Assembly (NCBI RefSeq): GCF_000763385.1
Contig: NZ_JQFA01000002.1
Location: 2,666,001-2,730,000 of the forward strand
Source: Leptolyngbya sp. KIOST-1
GTDB lineage: Bacteria > Cyanobacteriota > Cyanobacteriia > Phormidesmidales > Phormidesmidaceae
Length of the DNA stretch: 64,000 bases
Direction: 5' to 3'
In this document: positions 8,534 to 18,731 of the stretch, piece after piece
How the letters are laid out: each line of letters begins with the position of its first letter
Numbering within the stretch: position 1 is the stretch's first letter
Notes under the pieces: generated by a model
The model's database searches: none
Told to the model about the DNA's origin: nothing
Seen by the model: only the letters and a program-made list of their open reading frames with translations
Translations under genes and position numbers: made by a program

Positions 8534-9925
8534 ATGACCAGCAATGAGCTTTTTCGGCTAGTTGAGCAAACCCTCCAGCGCCCCCTGACTACGCTAGAAA
8601 AGCTGGTGGTTGAGGGCTCCTGGCAGGGACTGCGCTATCGCCACATGGCCGACGAATCGGGCTATGTGGAGGAATACATTAAGCAGGTGGGAGCCAAACT
8701 CTGGGCCGAACTTTCAGCCCAAACCGGCTCCACAGTTACTAAAAAAAACCTGCGATTACTATTTGGCATTGTCAATGAGAAGGCGGCTACTGCCGGGGAG
8801 GCAGGTGGTGCGTTAGCTGCGGCTGAAAGGGCAACCAGGGGGAATGCGGCGGCGATCGCCCCTGCCCCCGTCAAGCTCTCCTCGGCCTGCTTTGACTTTC
8901 CCTCGGGCCCCCTGCCCCTGGGGTCTGCCCTCTACATTGCCCGTCCTCCGGTGGAGGACACCGCCTGCGGAGAAATCCTCCGCCCCGGCGGACTGCTCTG
9001 CATCAAAGCCCCCCGCCGCTTTGGCAAAACTTCCCTGTTGCAGCGGGTGATCACCTACGGCACCGCCCAGGGCTATCGATCCTGCCGCATCGACCTGCTA
9101 GAGGCCGACGACGATGCGTTTGGCAGCATCGACGGGCTGCTGCGGTGGTTTTGCCGATCGATGCTCCGTACCCTGGACCTAGACCTGCCGCTAGATCAGG
9201 TCTGGGACCCGGATCTGGGCAGCAAGGTCAACGGCGGTCTGGTGGTGCAGCAGGTGCTGACCGAGGCCGAAGTCCCGCTGGTGCTATCAATCAACGCCCT
9301 GGAGCGAGTTTTTTTCTTTGCATCGGTGGCCCAGGATTTTTTGTCCCTGCTGCGCTTCTGGCACGAGCGCTCCAAAGACAGCAGCCCCTGGCAGCGGCTG
9401 CGGCTGGTGCTGGTCTACGACACCGACAGCTACGTCGCCCTAAATCTCGACGTTTCCCCCTTCAACGTGGGCCACTCCGTCCGGCTGCCGCCCTTTACCC
9501 TGGCCCAGTTTCTAGAGCTGGGTCGCCGCTACGGGCTGCCCACCATCGACGCCCCCCGCCAGCGCTTCACCCTGGAGGCCCTCTACCGGCTGATCGCGGG
9601 CCACCCCTACCTGGCCAATCTGAGCTTCTACAGCCTGGCCCAGGGGGAACAAGCTGCCCCCGACCTGCTGAACAGCGCCACCACCCCGGCCAGCATTTTC
9701 CACAGCCACCTGCAGGAACTCTGGGCTCAACTGCGGAAAAATCCAGCGGTGTTGGCCGCCTGGCAGGCCGTGATCGACGCCCAGGATCGGGGCTGGGCGC
9801 TGAATGCGATCGACACCATGCGCCTGGAAAGCATGGGGCTGATCCGCACCGAGAACGGGCTGGCCTATCCGTTGTGTGACCTCTACCAACGCTTTTTTGC
9901 CGCCCAGTTCGAGACCCAGGCCTAG
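8534..9925 (+). CDS. vMAP-like HTH plus AAA-like ATPase with degenerate Walker B
   Basis: A 463-residue protein from the ATG at 8534; an in-frame upstream start at 8435 has no better ribosome site. Residues 1-80 resemble the N-terminal HTH found before AAA-like domains in cyanobacterial vWA-MoxR-associated proteins (LTTLEKLVVEGSWQGLRY). A low-complexity Ala linker follows. The AAA-like domain has Walker A KAPRRFGKTSLL (about 159-169). Where related proteins have an LDEVDR-type Walker B, this one reads LVLSINALERVF (about 249-260), so both acidic residues are replaced by Asn and Ala. It may bind but not hydrolyse ATP. Its end lies 9 bp from the end of the convergent WD40 ATPase gene. Confidence 0.8.
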   Translation: MTSNELFRLVEQTLQRPLTTLEKLVVEGSWQGLRYRHMADESGYVEEYIKQVGAKLWAELSAQTGSTVTKKNLRLLFGIVNEKAATAGEAGGALAAAERATRGNAAAIAPAPVKLSSACFDFPSGPLPLGSALYIARPPVEDTACGEILRPGGLLCIKAPRRFGKTSLLQRVITYGTAQGYRSCRIDLLEADDDAFGSIDGLLRWFCRSMLRTLDLDLPLDQVWDPDLGSKVNGGLVVQQVLTEAEVPLVLSINALERVFFFASVAQDFLSLLRFWHERSKDSSPWQRLRLVLVYDTDSYVALNLDVSPFNVGHSVRLPPFTLAQFLELGRRYGLPTIDAPRQRFTLEALYRLIAGHPYLANLSFYSLAQGEQAAPDLLNSATTPASIFHSHLQELWAQLRKNPAVLAAWQAVIDAQDRGWALNAIDTMRLESMGLIRTENGLAYPLCDLYQRFFAAQFETQA

Positions 9926-9934
9926 GGCTGGTCC

Positions 9935-12900
9935 TCACTGCGGTTGGGCACAGGCGGCCACCTGCTGGGGGGGCAGCCGCTCACTGGTGCCAAAGTAGTC
10001 GCGCACCCAGTCGCAGGCGTAGGCCATGGGATCGAGGGTGGAAATCTGCTGGAGATCCCAGGCCAGTACCTGGCTGTCGTCGCTGCCGGAGTAGAGGTAG
10101 TCGCCCCTGGGGTCGAAGGCCAGGCTGGTGACCAGGCCGGTGTGACCGGGCAGGGTATTTTGCAGAGAGCCCTCCCGGCTCCACAGCTTCACGGTGGTAT
10201 CGATGCCGCCGGTGGCGATGGTCTGGCCGTCGGGGCTGAAGGCCACCCGGGTGAGCCCCTCGCTCTGGCCGTCAATGCGCTGGTGGTGACCATCGCTCAG
10301 CCGCCAGAGGTGCAGGCTGTCGTCCAGGCTGGTGGCGGCAACGAGATCGCCATCGGGGCTGAAGGCCACGCCCCAAAAGGCTCCCATCTGCTCGACCAGG
10401 GTCTCGATCAGGGTGCCGTCCCGCCGCCACAGCTTGACGGTGCCGTCCTCGCTGGCAGAAACCAGGCGATCGCCCGTGGGGCTGATGGCAATCTGCCAGA
10501 TGCGAGACCGGTGGGCGGCAACGCTGCCCGTGAGGCGACCCACAGCGGTCCAGAAGCGCAGGCTGCCGTCGTCGCTGCCGGTGGCAATGTAGGGCGGGCC
10601 CGAGGCCCTAGGGGTACTGATCCCCACGGCGAAGGTGGATCCTCCCGGAAAGGTCCGCTGCCACAGGGGCACAGGGCGCTGCTGCAACAGCTGATCGACG
10701 CTGAACCCCTGGAGGCTGGAAAAGCCCGCCGTGATCAGGGTGCCGCCAGCGGCGTCAAAGGTGCCCGACAACTGCCTCAGCCTCAGGGAGGCTGTTGGGG
10801 AAGAGTTTTGCCAGAGCATCAGCTCATCGGCCCCCGCCACCGAGGCCACGGTTTTGCCGTCGGGGCTGACCACAATGCCCCACACCGTATCGCTGTGGCC
10901 CTCCAGGGATCGCAGCAGGTAGCGGTGGCGCTGCCACAGCCGCACAGTGCCGTCGTCGCTAGCGGAGGCGGCGACGGTGCCCTCTGGCCCCAGGGCCACG
11001 CCGCGAATCACGGCCCGGTGGCCCCGCAGGGTGCGAACGTAGGTACCGTCGGCGCGCCAGAGGGTGACGGCGTTGTTTTTGCCGCTGGCGGCGATAAATT
11101 CGTCGCCGCCACCGCCGCAATCGACGCTGAGCTGGGTGGCCGCGGCGGGGGGCTGGAGACTGTGCAGCAGGGCACCCTCGGCGTCCCATACCTTGACGGT
11201 GTGGTCGGAGCTGGCGGAGACCAGACGGTTCGACCCAGGGCAATAGGTGATATCCCACACCTCGCTCTGGTGGGCTAGCAGGGTGGGCAGGGGCTGCCCC
11301 TGGGGAGTCCAGCGGGGAATGGTGCCGTCGAGCAGGGCGGCGGCCACCTGGCGACCGTTGGGACTAAAGGCGACGGCCCAGGCCACCTCGCTGGTGGGCA
11401 GGGTGGCCTTGAGGGAGCCATCGGCGCGCCAGAGCTTGACGGTGCGATCGCTGCTGGCGGTGGCCATGAGTGCTCCATCGGCGCTGACCGCCACCCCCCA
11501 GACCGGCTGCGGGTGGGCCTGAATGTGGTGGAGGCGCTGGCCCGCCAGGCTCCAGACCTGGAGGGTGCCGTCCAGGCTGCCCGTGACCAGGCGATCGCCG
11601 GTGGGGCTAAAGGCCACCCGATGCACCGTGTCCTGGTGGACCAGGGTGTGCAGCAGAGTGCCGTCCTTGGCCCACAGGCGAGCGGTTTTGTCGTTGCCCC
11701 CGGTGAGGATATAGCGACCATCGGCGCTGATGTCCACCGTCAGCACCCCCCCGGCGTGGCGGGTCAGCCGGTTGAACTCATTGCTGCCAAACACCGCCTG
11801 GTTCAGGGCCTGATCCACCTGGTGCCGGAGGTCGGGCCGGGGGCGAGACAGTTGTCCCAGGGCCCCCTTGGCCCGGATGGCCGCCACCATGGCATCGAGC
11901 TGCTGGTGGGAGGCAAACAGGCCCTGGGAGGAGGCCGCCAGGGCCGCCACCTCGCTGGCCTTGGCCCGCTGATACTGCTGCCAGGTGAGGGTGCTCAGCC
12001 CCAAAGCCGCCGCCAGGGCCGCCGATACCACCCCCAGCAGCACCGTTTTCAGGCGGCTGACCTCCTGCCGCTGGCGCAGGCGAGCATTCTCCGCCTGGAG
12101 CTGGGCGGTATCCAACTGCTGCTGAATTTCGACCTGTTTAGCCGCCTCGCTGGCCTGCAAATACTGGTAATCCAATGCGCTGAGACTTTTGCCCTGCTGC
12201 CAGGCCTGGGCCTCGGCCAGGGCCGCCCCCCGCAGCAGGTAGGCCGAGTCGCCCTGGCCCGAGTCCACCCACTGCTGGAGCAGACCGCTGTAGGGGCACA
12301 GGGCCGCCAGGGCCTGGGCCACCCAGTCAGCATCAAAGATGACCTGGTAAATCGGGTTTTTGACCTGGAGCTGCCCCTGGTGGCGGCTGACCAGGCCCGT
12401 CAGCAGCAGGGCCGTCTGCTCCGGGTTGCCGGTGTAGGCGATCGCCCCCTTCCCCAGCAGGGTTTGGTACAGGCCCAGCAGTTGCCCCGTCCGCTGGGGC
12501 TGGCGCAGCAGGCGATCGCGGATGGTGCGCAGGTGTTCGGGGTCGTCCTGGGTCTCCCAGGTGTGGATCACCCGCCGCTGCACCAGATCCCCCACCCAGG
12601 CTGGGGCATTGGCCACCGTGAGGTTCACCTCGTCCTCCCCTTGGAGCTGCTGCCAGGCCAGACGACACAGCTTTTGGGTCAAGAAGGGCTGGCCCGCCGT
12701 CCAGTGCAGAATGGCAGCCAGCACCGCCTGGGCCGGGGCCGGAGGTAGGCCCAGCTCCGCCGCCAGGGGCTGGGCCTCATCCAGGGAAAACCCCGCCAGG
12801 GGAATGGCGCGACCGATGTTGAAGGGGGTGCGGCGGCGATCGCGAATCAGATCCGACGGCGTGGCCACCCCAAACAGCGCAAAGGTGAGCCGCTGCCAGG

Positions 12901-13459
12901 CTGGGGCGATCGCCCGCTGGTTGTAGGTGTAGCGAATCAGGGCAAAGACATCATCGACGGCGAACTTCAGCGCCAGCACGCTGTCCACCTCATCGACAAA
13001 GATGGCGATCGGGGCCTGGGACATGGCCTCGGCTACCGCCTGGGGCAAGCCATGCACCAGGTACTCCAGACAGGCCGCCAACTGCTGCACCGGCGGCCGC
13101 TCCGGCTGGGCCGTCCACCAGTCCTGAAACTCCCGGTAGCTGCCCATCTCCAGCCCCAGCCAGATCTGGGCACAGAGCCCCTTGTACCACTGCTTGGGCG
13201 TGATGTCCTCGGTGCCCAGGCCGCTGAGATCCAGGGCCACACAGCGCCAGCCCATGCGGCTAAGGCGGTGCTTGGTCCGCACCATCAGCGACGACTTCCC
13301 CATCTGGCGGGCGGTCAACACGTAGCACAGCTCCCCCTGGCGCAGCCCGTCGTACAGCGCCGTGTCGGCCTGCCGCTGGATGTAGGTGGGGTCATCGGCC
13401 CGCAGGGTGCCCCCCACCTGGAAGGGCACCTGCTGAATAGAACTCGCCGGACTCTGCAT
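9935..13459 (-). CDS. STAND-type AAA-like ATPase with WD40 propeller repeats
   Basis: A 1174-residue protein. The AAA-like domain is N-terminal, with Walker [10 protein letters not shown] at about 49-57 and Walker [13 protein letters not shown] at about 151-162. It is followed by a winged-helix-like stretch to about 400, a Gln-rich coiled coil at about 435-470, and one likely membrane or hydrophobic segment near 470-495. From about 560 to 1150 there are about a dozen WD40 units (repeated VxxVAFSPDGxxxATxxxDxTxxLW). STAND proteins act as ligand-triggered switches; WD40 is the sensor. The partner and ligand are unknown. It is convergent with the degenerate ATPase gene at 8534-9925. Confidence 0.9.
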   Translation of the reverse strand: MQSPASSIQQVPFQVGGTLRADDPTYIQRQADTALYDGLRQGELCYVLTARQMGKSSLMVRTKHRLSRMGWRCVALDLSGLGTEDITPKQWYKGLCAQIWLGLEMGSYREFQDWWTAQPERPPVQQLAACLEYLVHGLPQAVAEAMSQAPIAIFVDEVDSVLALKFAVDDVFALIRYTYNQRAIAPAWQRLTFALFGVATPSDLIRDRRRTPFNIGRAIPLAGFSLDEAQPLAAELGLPPAPAQAVLAAILHWTAGQPFLTQKLCRLAWQQLQGEDEVNLTVANAPAWVGDLVQRRVIHTWETQDDPEHLRTIRDRLLRQPQRTGQLLGLYQTLLGKGAIAYTGNPEQTALLLTGLVSRHQGQLQVKNPIYQVIFDADWVAQALAALCPYSGLLQQWVDSGQGDSAYLLRGAALAEAQAWQQGKSLSALDYQYLQASEAAKQVEIQQQLDTAQLQAENARLRQRQEVSRLKTVLLGVVSAALAAALGLSTLTWQQYQRAKASEVAALAASSQGLFASHQQLDAMVAAIRAKGALGQLSRPRPDLRHQVDQALNQAVFGSNEFNRLTRHAGGVLTVDISADGRYILTGGNDKTARLWAKDGTLLHTLVHQDTVHRVAFSPTGDRLVTGSLDGTLQVWSLAGQRLHHIQAHPQPVWGVAVSADGALMATASSDRTVKLWRADGSLKATLPTSEVAWAVAFSPNGRQVAAALLDGTIPRWTPQGQPLPTLLAHQSEVWDITYCPGSNRLVSASSDHTVKVWDAEGALLHSLQPPAAATQLSVDCGGGGDEFIAASGKNNAVTLWRADGTYVRTLRGHRAVIRGVALGPEGTVAASASDDGTVRLWQRHRYLLRSLEGHSDTVWGIVVSPDGKTVASVAGADELMLWQNSSPTASLRLRQLSGTFDAAGGTLITAGFSSLQGFSVDQLLQQRPVPLWQRTFPGGSTFAVGISTPRASGPPYIATGSDDGSLRFWTAVGRLTGSVAAHRSRIWQIAISPTGDRLVSASEDGTVKLWRRDGTLIETLVEQMGAFWGVAFSPDGDLVAATSLDDSLHLWRLSDGHHQRIDGQSEGLTRVAFSPDGQTIATGGIDTTVKLWSREGSLQNTLPGHTGLVTSLAFDPRGDYLYSGSDDSQVLAWDLQQISTLDPMAYACDWVRDYFGTSERLPPQQVAACAQPQ

Positions 13460-13720
13460 CGCCGCTGCTGTGACCTGAGGGCCTCTAGGGAAATAGAACC
13501 CTAGGATATCGCCCTGGGCTAGTGGAGCGTCAAAGCTAAAAATTATTGCCTTGGCAGACTACTAGGGTAATCGAGGGGTTGTTAATTGATAGCCATCGCC
13601 GTATTTACCACATCCAGGGGCTGAGACAAATCAACGGTCGATTTTCTGCTCCCAACGGTCCCTATGACCTGTCATCGGCCCTGGAGGAATCGGTGTAGGA
13701 CAGTCGCCGCGCTCCACCCC

Positions 13721-15385
13721 TCACTCGTCCCGCAGCGAAAGCAGCTTTTCGTTCAGCGATCGCACGTAGGCCTGGCTGGTGTCTTCCGACAGCAGGCCCT
13801 TGCGGAGGGCATCGTTGACGGCCCCTTTTTCGGCCAGATAGAGGCGGCGGCGCAGGCCATCGAGCTGGCTCTGGTCTTCGAGGTGGTCGCGATCGCTAAA
13901 GGTGCGCTGGTTATAGAAGGCCCGTAGGTCGCGATCGGCAGCGGCAATCTGGGCCTGGTAGGCGGCAAACAGCTCTTCGTAGAGATTTTTGGGCAGGCTA
14001 CCCGACTGCAGCAGGTTAGCCAGTTCCTGCTGGGCAGCTTTGGCGGCAATCAGATTGAGCTGGAGGGTTTCCATGCGCTGCCTGTGGCGCGAGGGAGCGC
14101 TCAGCCGCAGCCGTTTGACCAGAAAGGGGAGGCTCAGCCCCTGGCCCACCAGCGACACCAGCACCGTGCTAAAGACCAGGGCCACCACCTGCTGCCGCCC
14201 CGGCAGACCGGGGGGCAGGCTGAGCGCCAGCGCCATCGACAGCGACCCCTTAACATTGCCCAAGATCAGCACGTGCTGCCAGCGCAGGGGCAGCGGGCGA
14301 TCGACAAAGCGCAGCAGGTACAGCAGGGGGTAGGTAGTCAAAATGCGGCCAGTTTGGTAAGCCACCACCGCAAACAGGGCCGCCGGAATGGTTTGCAGCA
14401 GCACGTCTGGGTCCACCTCGATGCCTACCAGCAAAAAGATAAAGGTATTGACCCCAAAGCCAGCGTACTCCCAAAAGTTGAGCAGGGTGACTTTGGTTGA
14501 CGCCGAGGTCTGGCGAAAGCCCAGTTCGCCAATCACCAGGCCGGCCACCACAACGGCGATCGCGCTCGACACCCCCAGCGCCTGACCAATCTGAAACGTG
14601 CCCAAAGACACCGCCACCGTCAGCAGCAGGTTGCTGAGGGCGTCGTCGAGCTGCTGAAACAGGCCTACACACAGGTAGCCCAGCCCCAGGCCCAGCAATC
14701 CGCCGCCCACAAAGGCAATCACCACCTGCTGCACCCCCTCCCAGGCCGTAAATGACCCCTGGAGATGAATAGTGGTGAGAATGCCCAGCAGCACCAGAGC
14801 GGTGCCATCGTTAAACAGGCTTTCGCCCTCCACAATAGTGGCCAGCCGAGGGGGCACCGGCACCGTTCTGAAGGCGGCAATCACCGAAACTGTGTCGGTA
14901 ATCGTCAAAATCACGCCAATGGCGGCGGCGGTGATGGTCGCCAACCCCAGCCCCCACTGCAGCAGGGCAGCGGTAATAATTGACGCCAGCAGCACCCCTG
15001 GCCCCGCGATCAGAGCAATGGGCTTAATCGTGCTGCGCAGTCGGCTAATGTCAGTGTTGATGGCCGCTTCGAAGATCAGAATTGGCAAAAACAGGTTGAG
15101 AATAATCTCCGGGTTGAGGCCCACCGACCCAGGCAAGAGCGACTTTGTAATCGTCAGCCCGGCCAGCACCAGCCCCACCACGTAGGGAATCCGCAGCCGC
15201 CGGGTGATCAGCGCCACCACGGTGGCCACCAGCAGCAGCACAATCAAGGTGTTGACCAACCCGGTGACATCGGAGCCAGGGCTGGGTTGGACAGAGAGCC
15301 CGTTGACGCCCGCAGGCGCCTGGGCCAGCCAGCTAAGCGGTGCCCCACCCAGCACCCAAGCCAGCAGTAGAGGTGGTGTACCCAT
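13721..15385 (-). CDS. Na+/H+ antiporter, CPA1/NhaP-type
   Basis: A 554-residue inner-membrane protein from the ATG at 15385; an in-frame TTG at 15397 would add four residues. An N-terminal signal-like segment is followed by about twelve membrane spans between residues 45 and 430, including the family motif SLFNDGTALVLLG and the ITDTVSVIAAF segment in the ion-binding core. The last 120 residues are a hydrophilic, charged, helical cytosolic tail. It exchanges Na+ (or K+) for H+ and supports pH and salt balance. It is a stand-alone gene; no Shine-Dalgarno is obvious. Confidence 0.9.
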   Translation of the reverse strand: MGTPPLLLAWVLGGAPLSWLAQAPAGVNGLSVQPSPGSDVTGLVNTLIVLLLVATVVALITRRLRIPYVVGLVLAGLTITKSLLPGSVGLNPEIILNLFLPILIFEAAINTDISRLRSTIKPIALIAGPGVLLASIITAALLQWGLGLATITAAAIGVILTITDTVSVIAAFRTVPVPPRLATIVEGESLFNDGTALVLLGILTTIHLQGSFTAWEGVQQVVIAFVGGGLLGLGLGYLCVGLFQQLDDALSNLLLTVAVSLGTFQIGQALGVSSAIAVVVAGLVIGELGFRQTSASTKVTLLNFWEYAGFGVNTFIFLLVGIEVDPDVLLQTIPAALFAVVAYQTGRILTTYPLLYLLRFVDRPLPLRWQHVLILGNVKGSLSMALALSLPPGLPGRQQVVALVFSTVLVSLVGQGLSLPFLVKRLRLSAPSRHRQRMETLQLNLIAAKAAQQELANLLQSGSLPKNLYEELFAAYQAQIAAADRDLRAFYNQRTFSDRDHLEDQSQLDGLRRRLYLAEKGAVNDALRKGLLSEDTSQAYVRSLNEKLLSLRDE

Positions 15386-15593
15386 GGGCGTTGACAACGT
15401 TAATAAATCGTTTCAATTTGCTCAAACTCTTCCCCATCCTACGGGGTGAACTCCTCTCCAGCGCCACGCAAACAAAAATTGCTGGCCCCCTGCTCCAGGT
15501 ATACCCAGGCCGTAAGATGGGCCAAGGTATACGCATCCGGCCTAGGTGTTCCCTAATTACGGGGTGGCTGGTTACACTGGGTGTAGACGAACA

Positions 15594-15625
15594 CCCGTTG
15601 GTTGATGGCCCCGTTGGTTGATGGC
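15594..15625. repeat. Perfect 16-bp tandem duplication
   Basis: CCCGTTGGTTGATGGC occurs twice head to tail (15594-15609 and 15610-15625) upstream of the CPP1-like gene. The copies are identical. It lies in the 5' untranslated region and may alter spacing of control elements. Confidence 0.8.
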
Positions 15626-15686
15626 GATGAGCGGGCCAACTCAGCTATTGTTGTTAAGTCGTCTGGGGGCTTGTGGGGTTTTGCAG

Positions 15687-16295
15687 ATGAGCGACCAAAA
15701 TTCGTACGAACTGCTGGGGCTGACCGAGGCCTCGACCTTTGAAGAAATTCAGGAGGCCCGCGATCGCCTGGTCGGGCAGTACGCCGAGGAGCCCAAGCAG
15801 AAAGCCGCCGTGGAAGCCGCCTATGACGCCATTTTGATGGAGCGGCTGCGGCTGCGTCAGGAGGGCAAAATCAAAGTGCCCGATCGCATTCGCTTTGCCG
15901 AAAATACCCCCGAGCCACCGCCGCCCGCCAAAGCCACCCCCAGCCTGTCCCGCCCCGACTGGCTCAACAGCCTGGTGGACACCCCCAGCCGCGACGACAT
16001 CCTCTGGCCTGCGGTGGTCTACGGAGGATTGGCGGTGCTGGGCTTTGCCGCCCCGTCCCTGGCCCTTGCGGTGGCGATTGGGGTCGCCATTTACTTCCTC
16101 AACCGCAAAGAGAACAAGTTCTGGCGCTCGGTGCTGCTCACCATCGGTGGTCTGGCGGTGGGTTTGGCCCTGGGTCTGACGGTGGGCCAGCTGCTGATTC
16201 CCCAGGGGGCTCAGTTTGCCTGGGCCAGCCCCGATGCGGTGGCGGCAGCGGTGACCTGCGTATCCCTCTGGAGCGTGACCAGCTTCCTGCGCTGA
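15687..16295 (+). CDS. CPP1-like (DUF3353) membrane protein with J-like domain
   Basis: A 202-residue protein beginning MSDQNSYELLGLTEASTFEE at the ATG at 15687. Residues 1-75 form a J-domain-like helical region without a clear HPD motif, as in the chloroplast CPP1/CDF1 family. After a Pro-rich linker, three to four membrane spans fill residues 110-200. In plants CPP1 stabilises protochlorophyllide oxidoreductase; the cyanobacterial role is less clear, probably thylakoid-associated chaperoning. An upstream in-frame start at 15618 would run through the tandem repeat and is less likely. Confidence 0.85.
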   Translation: MSDQNSYELLGLTEASTFEEIQEARDRLVGQYAEEPKQKAAVEAAYDAILMERLRLRQEGKIKVPDRIRFAENTPEPPPPAKATPSLSRPDWLNSLVDTPSRDDILWPAVVYGGLAVLGFAAPSLALAVAIGVAIYFLNRKENKFWRSVLLTIGGLAVGLALGLTVGQLLIPQGAQFAWASPDAVAAAVTCVSLWSVTSFLR

Positions 16296-16432
16296 GGGCT
16301 GCCACCAACTAGGCTCCGCTGCCTCAAGCATCAAGGGTTACAGCCCCTCGCTTGCGGGTTGGCTCAGACATGGCAGCGCTGACAGTAAACGGTTTTTAGC
16401 CAGACTTGACCACCCGCCCTGGCCCTTCGCGG

Positions 16433-17536
16433 CTAGACCAGGCTGCCCCGTTTTAGTTGTTCGCGCTCGATCGCCTCAAACAGGGCCTGAAAGTTGCGTT
16501 CGCCAAACCCCTGGGCCTGCACGGCTTCCTCCTGCACCTGCACCACCTGCCGCTGGATCAGCTCGAAGAACACCGTTGGAATGTTCAGCAGCGGCTGAGT
16601 AAAGGTTTGCAGCAGCCGCGCCTGGGGCCGATGCGGTTCCCAGTCAACCAGAATTTCCAGCTGGGCGATCGCCGCCTCGCGCTGACGCAGCCAGTCCCCC
16701 TCCATGTCGTCCTGGGTCGAATACCCCGGTCGCCGCCGCAGCGTTTCGTAGTAGCTGGGGGGCACCGCCAGAAACCGCACGCCCCCGGCCCGCAGCTGCC
16801 CCACCGTCTGCACAATGTCGGTGGTGTGCAGGGCCACATGCTGCACCCCGCCCCCCCGGTTGTGGTCCAAAAACTCCTGTACCTGGGAGTTGGCGGTGGC
16901 GGGCTCGTTGATGGGCAGCTGGGCCTTGCCCTGGGGGTGGGCCAGCACCTGGCTGCGCAGCCCGGAGTGGGGGGTGTCGATGGTAAAGCGCTGACGGGGC
17001 TGGAAGCCGAGCTGATTGACATACCAGGCGATCGCCTCGGGCAGTTCGCCAGTCGGTACGTTGAGGACCGCGTGATCGATGGCGCTGATCAAGCTAGTAC
17101 CAGAGATCAGCGGATGGCCAGGGGCAATGCCCGGCACCCAAATCTCCGGCTGACGCGACTCGATCAGCGTGTGGCTGAGCGAACCCCATCCCTGAATTTT
17201 GCTCCAGCGGCCACGACCCCAGGAATCGGTTTGAATCGGCTGCACCAGGCTTCCCCCGGCGGCCAGGACTTGCTCCAGCATCAACTCCAGTCCGTTGACC
17301 CGCAGTGCCACATCGCCAATGCCCGGCGGATGTCGGTGCAGGTAGGGGGCGACCACGGCCCTGTCGGCGACGATCAGCAGCGGCACCTGACCGATGTAGA
17401 CCAGGGCTCGCTCCTGGGTTTGATCCGCCGTTTCCCCTGGGGTTGGACCAGCACAAACTGCGCCCCAGGCGTTGACAAACCAGTCGCGCCAGGGGGCCAC
17501 CGCCTCCACATAAAAACTCAGATGGTTAAAATCCAT
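16433..17536 (-). CDS. hppD: 4-hydroxyphenylpyruvate dioxygenase
   Basis: A 367-residue non-haem iron dioxygenase, converting 4-hydroxyphenylpyruvate to homogentisate for tocopherol and plastoquinone-type quinol synthesis or tyrosine breakdown. Two vicinal-oxygen-chelate halves are visible. The Fe(II) ligands are His155 (SAIDHAVLNV), His233 (GGGVQHVALHT) and Glu325 (VFFELIQRQ). The C-terminal GFGERNFQALFEAIEREQ is the family-typical gating helix. The length is normal. It seems monocistronic, with no other quinone genes next to it. Confidence 0.95.
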   Translation of the reverse strand: MDFNHLSFYVEAVAPWRDWFVNAWGAVCAGPTPGETADQTQERALVYIGQVPLLIVADRAVVAPYLHRHPPGIGDVALRVNGLELMLEQVLAAGGSLVQPIQTDSWGRGRWSKIQGWGSLSHTLIESRQPEIWVPGIAPGHPLISGTSLISAIDHAVLNVPTGELPEAIAWYVNQLGFQPRQRFTIDTPHSGLRSQVLAHPQGKAQLPINEPATANSQVQEFLDHNRGGGVQHVALHTTDIVQTVGQLRAGGVRFLAVPPSYYETLRRRPGYSTQDDMEGDWLRQREAAIAQLEILVDWEPHRPQARLLQTFTQPLLNIPTVFFELIQRQVVQVQEEAVQAQGFGERNFQALFEAIEREQLKRGSLV

Positions 17537-17783
17537 AGGGCAAGGCTTGCGTTGGACCCGCTGTTATTGGAGCACAAACCTACGCCCTAACGTCCTACCT
17601 TTTAGAAGATTTTCTTTTAGATACTTAAAACCAACGACAACAGGAGCGCCTATCTGAGGTCCATCGGCTCCCTCGCCACCGAGGTCGCCGTCCCCCACCG
17701 GTGTCCAAAGCTAGCCTTGAACCGGGCACCGTAAACCTTCCACCTCGGGTCATAGCAACCGTCGTCACCGGATTGACTAAGGA

Positions 17784-18575
17784 CTAGTTTCCAGCCACGG
17801 CCACCACCTGGTCCTGGGTTACGGCGGTGTAGCTGTTGGGCGGGTAGCGATCCAGATGGCGAAACAGGGCGATGGGCTTTTGCACCCGGCAGGAGTAAAA
17901 CTCCACAATCACTTCGGAGTCCTGGCGCAGCACCACTTTGGGAGAAAAGTCTTCGGGCATTTTGGAGCGCCACTGCCAGGGAATCTGCTGGGGCGGGGCG
18001 GCGACAAAGCGGTGGTGAGTCCAGCGGGCATAGCGGCCAAAGCGGCCAAACTCCCGCAACTCGCGGGTAAAGATCGAGGCGGTTAGGAACGAGGCCAGGG
18101 AGCCATCGCCCTCGATGCCCGCCATCAGGTTGGGCAGTGCCCCCATGGGGCTGGGCACCTGGTCGGCGGCGGTGACGTTGGTGATCGCATCTTCTAAATA
18201 TTCTGTGGTGCTCAGCAGCCCCGGCAGGGCCACCGTGGCCCCCATGCCGCCGTTGCCGTCCTGGCGCAGGTAGGTGACCAGACGAATGCCGGGCCGCATC
18301 CACAGGCCCGGCAGTTTGGTCAGGGCGTCGGCAGGGTCGAGGGTACTGACAAACCACCGTCCCTCTGTGTTGGGCGCCGGTACGTTGTCTTCCGGCATAT
18401 CGCCCACTCGGAACAGATCGCCCAGGGCGTTGAGCGAGTCCGGGATTGGACTGTCGTCGTCGGCTTGGGTGGGGGCCTGGCCCGGCTGTTGTTCATGGGG
18501 AGGCAGCACCAGCGTTTCACGAATGAACTGGCTGACCTTTTGAACTGTAGCTAGGGGATATCTTTGGAACGACAT
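17784..18575 (-). CDS. Conserved hypothetical protein, 263 aa
   Basis: A soluble protein without signal peptide or membrane spans. It starts MSFQRYPLATVQKVSQFIRE and has a low-complexity Gln/Pro/Asp segment at about 29-45. The rest is mixed alpha/beta with several aromatic and Arg residues (WTHHRFVAAPPQQIPWQW). The frame has codon use like its GC-rich neighbours and is clearly coding. I recognise no named family and no catalytic motif. The 247-bp gap after it, up to HPPD, holds nothing I can support. Confidence 0.7.
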   Translation of the reverse strand: MSFQRYPLATVQKVSQFIRETLVLPPHEQQPGQAPTQADDDSPIPDSLNALGDLFRVGDMPEDNVPAPNTEGRWFVSTLDPADALTKLPGLWMRPGIRLVTYLRQDGNGGMGATVALPGLLSTTEYLEDAITNVTAADQVPSPMGALPNLMAGIEGDGSLASFLTASIFTRELREFGRFGRYARWTHHRFVAAPPQQIPWQWRSKMPEDFSPKVVLRQDSEVIVEFYSCRVQKPIALFRHLDRYPPNSYTAVTQDQVVAVAGN

Positions 18576-18731
18576 GAATCACCGGACGGTGGCTAGAGGG
18601 TTCAGGGAATCTGGTTTGCACAATAAACCAAGGGCATTTGGGCAGCCAATCTTTAGTTACCCTAAGGATGCCCTTGAGGATACCGCTTCGCCCCAAGCCC
18701 GCCAGGTTACACAGCTAAATCAGGAACATTT

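Noticed and set aside
9944..11278. Long open frame antisense to the WD40 gene
   Set aside because: It is a mirror of the GC-rich WD40 coding sequence and has no domain-like composition.
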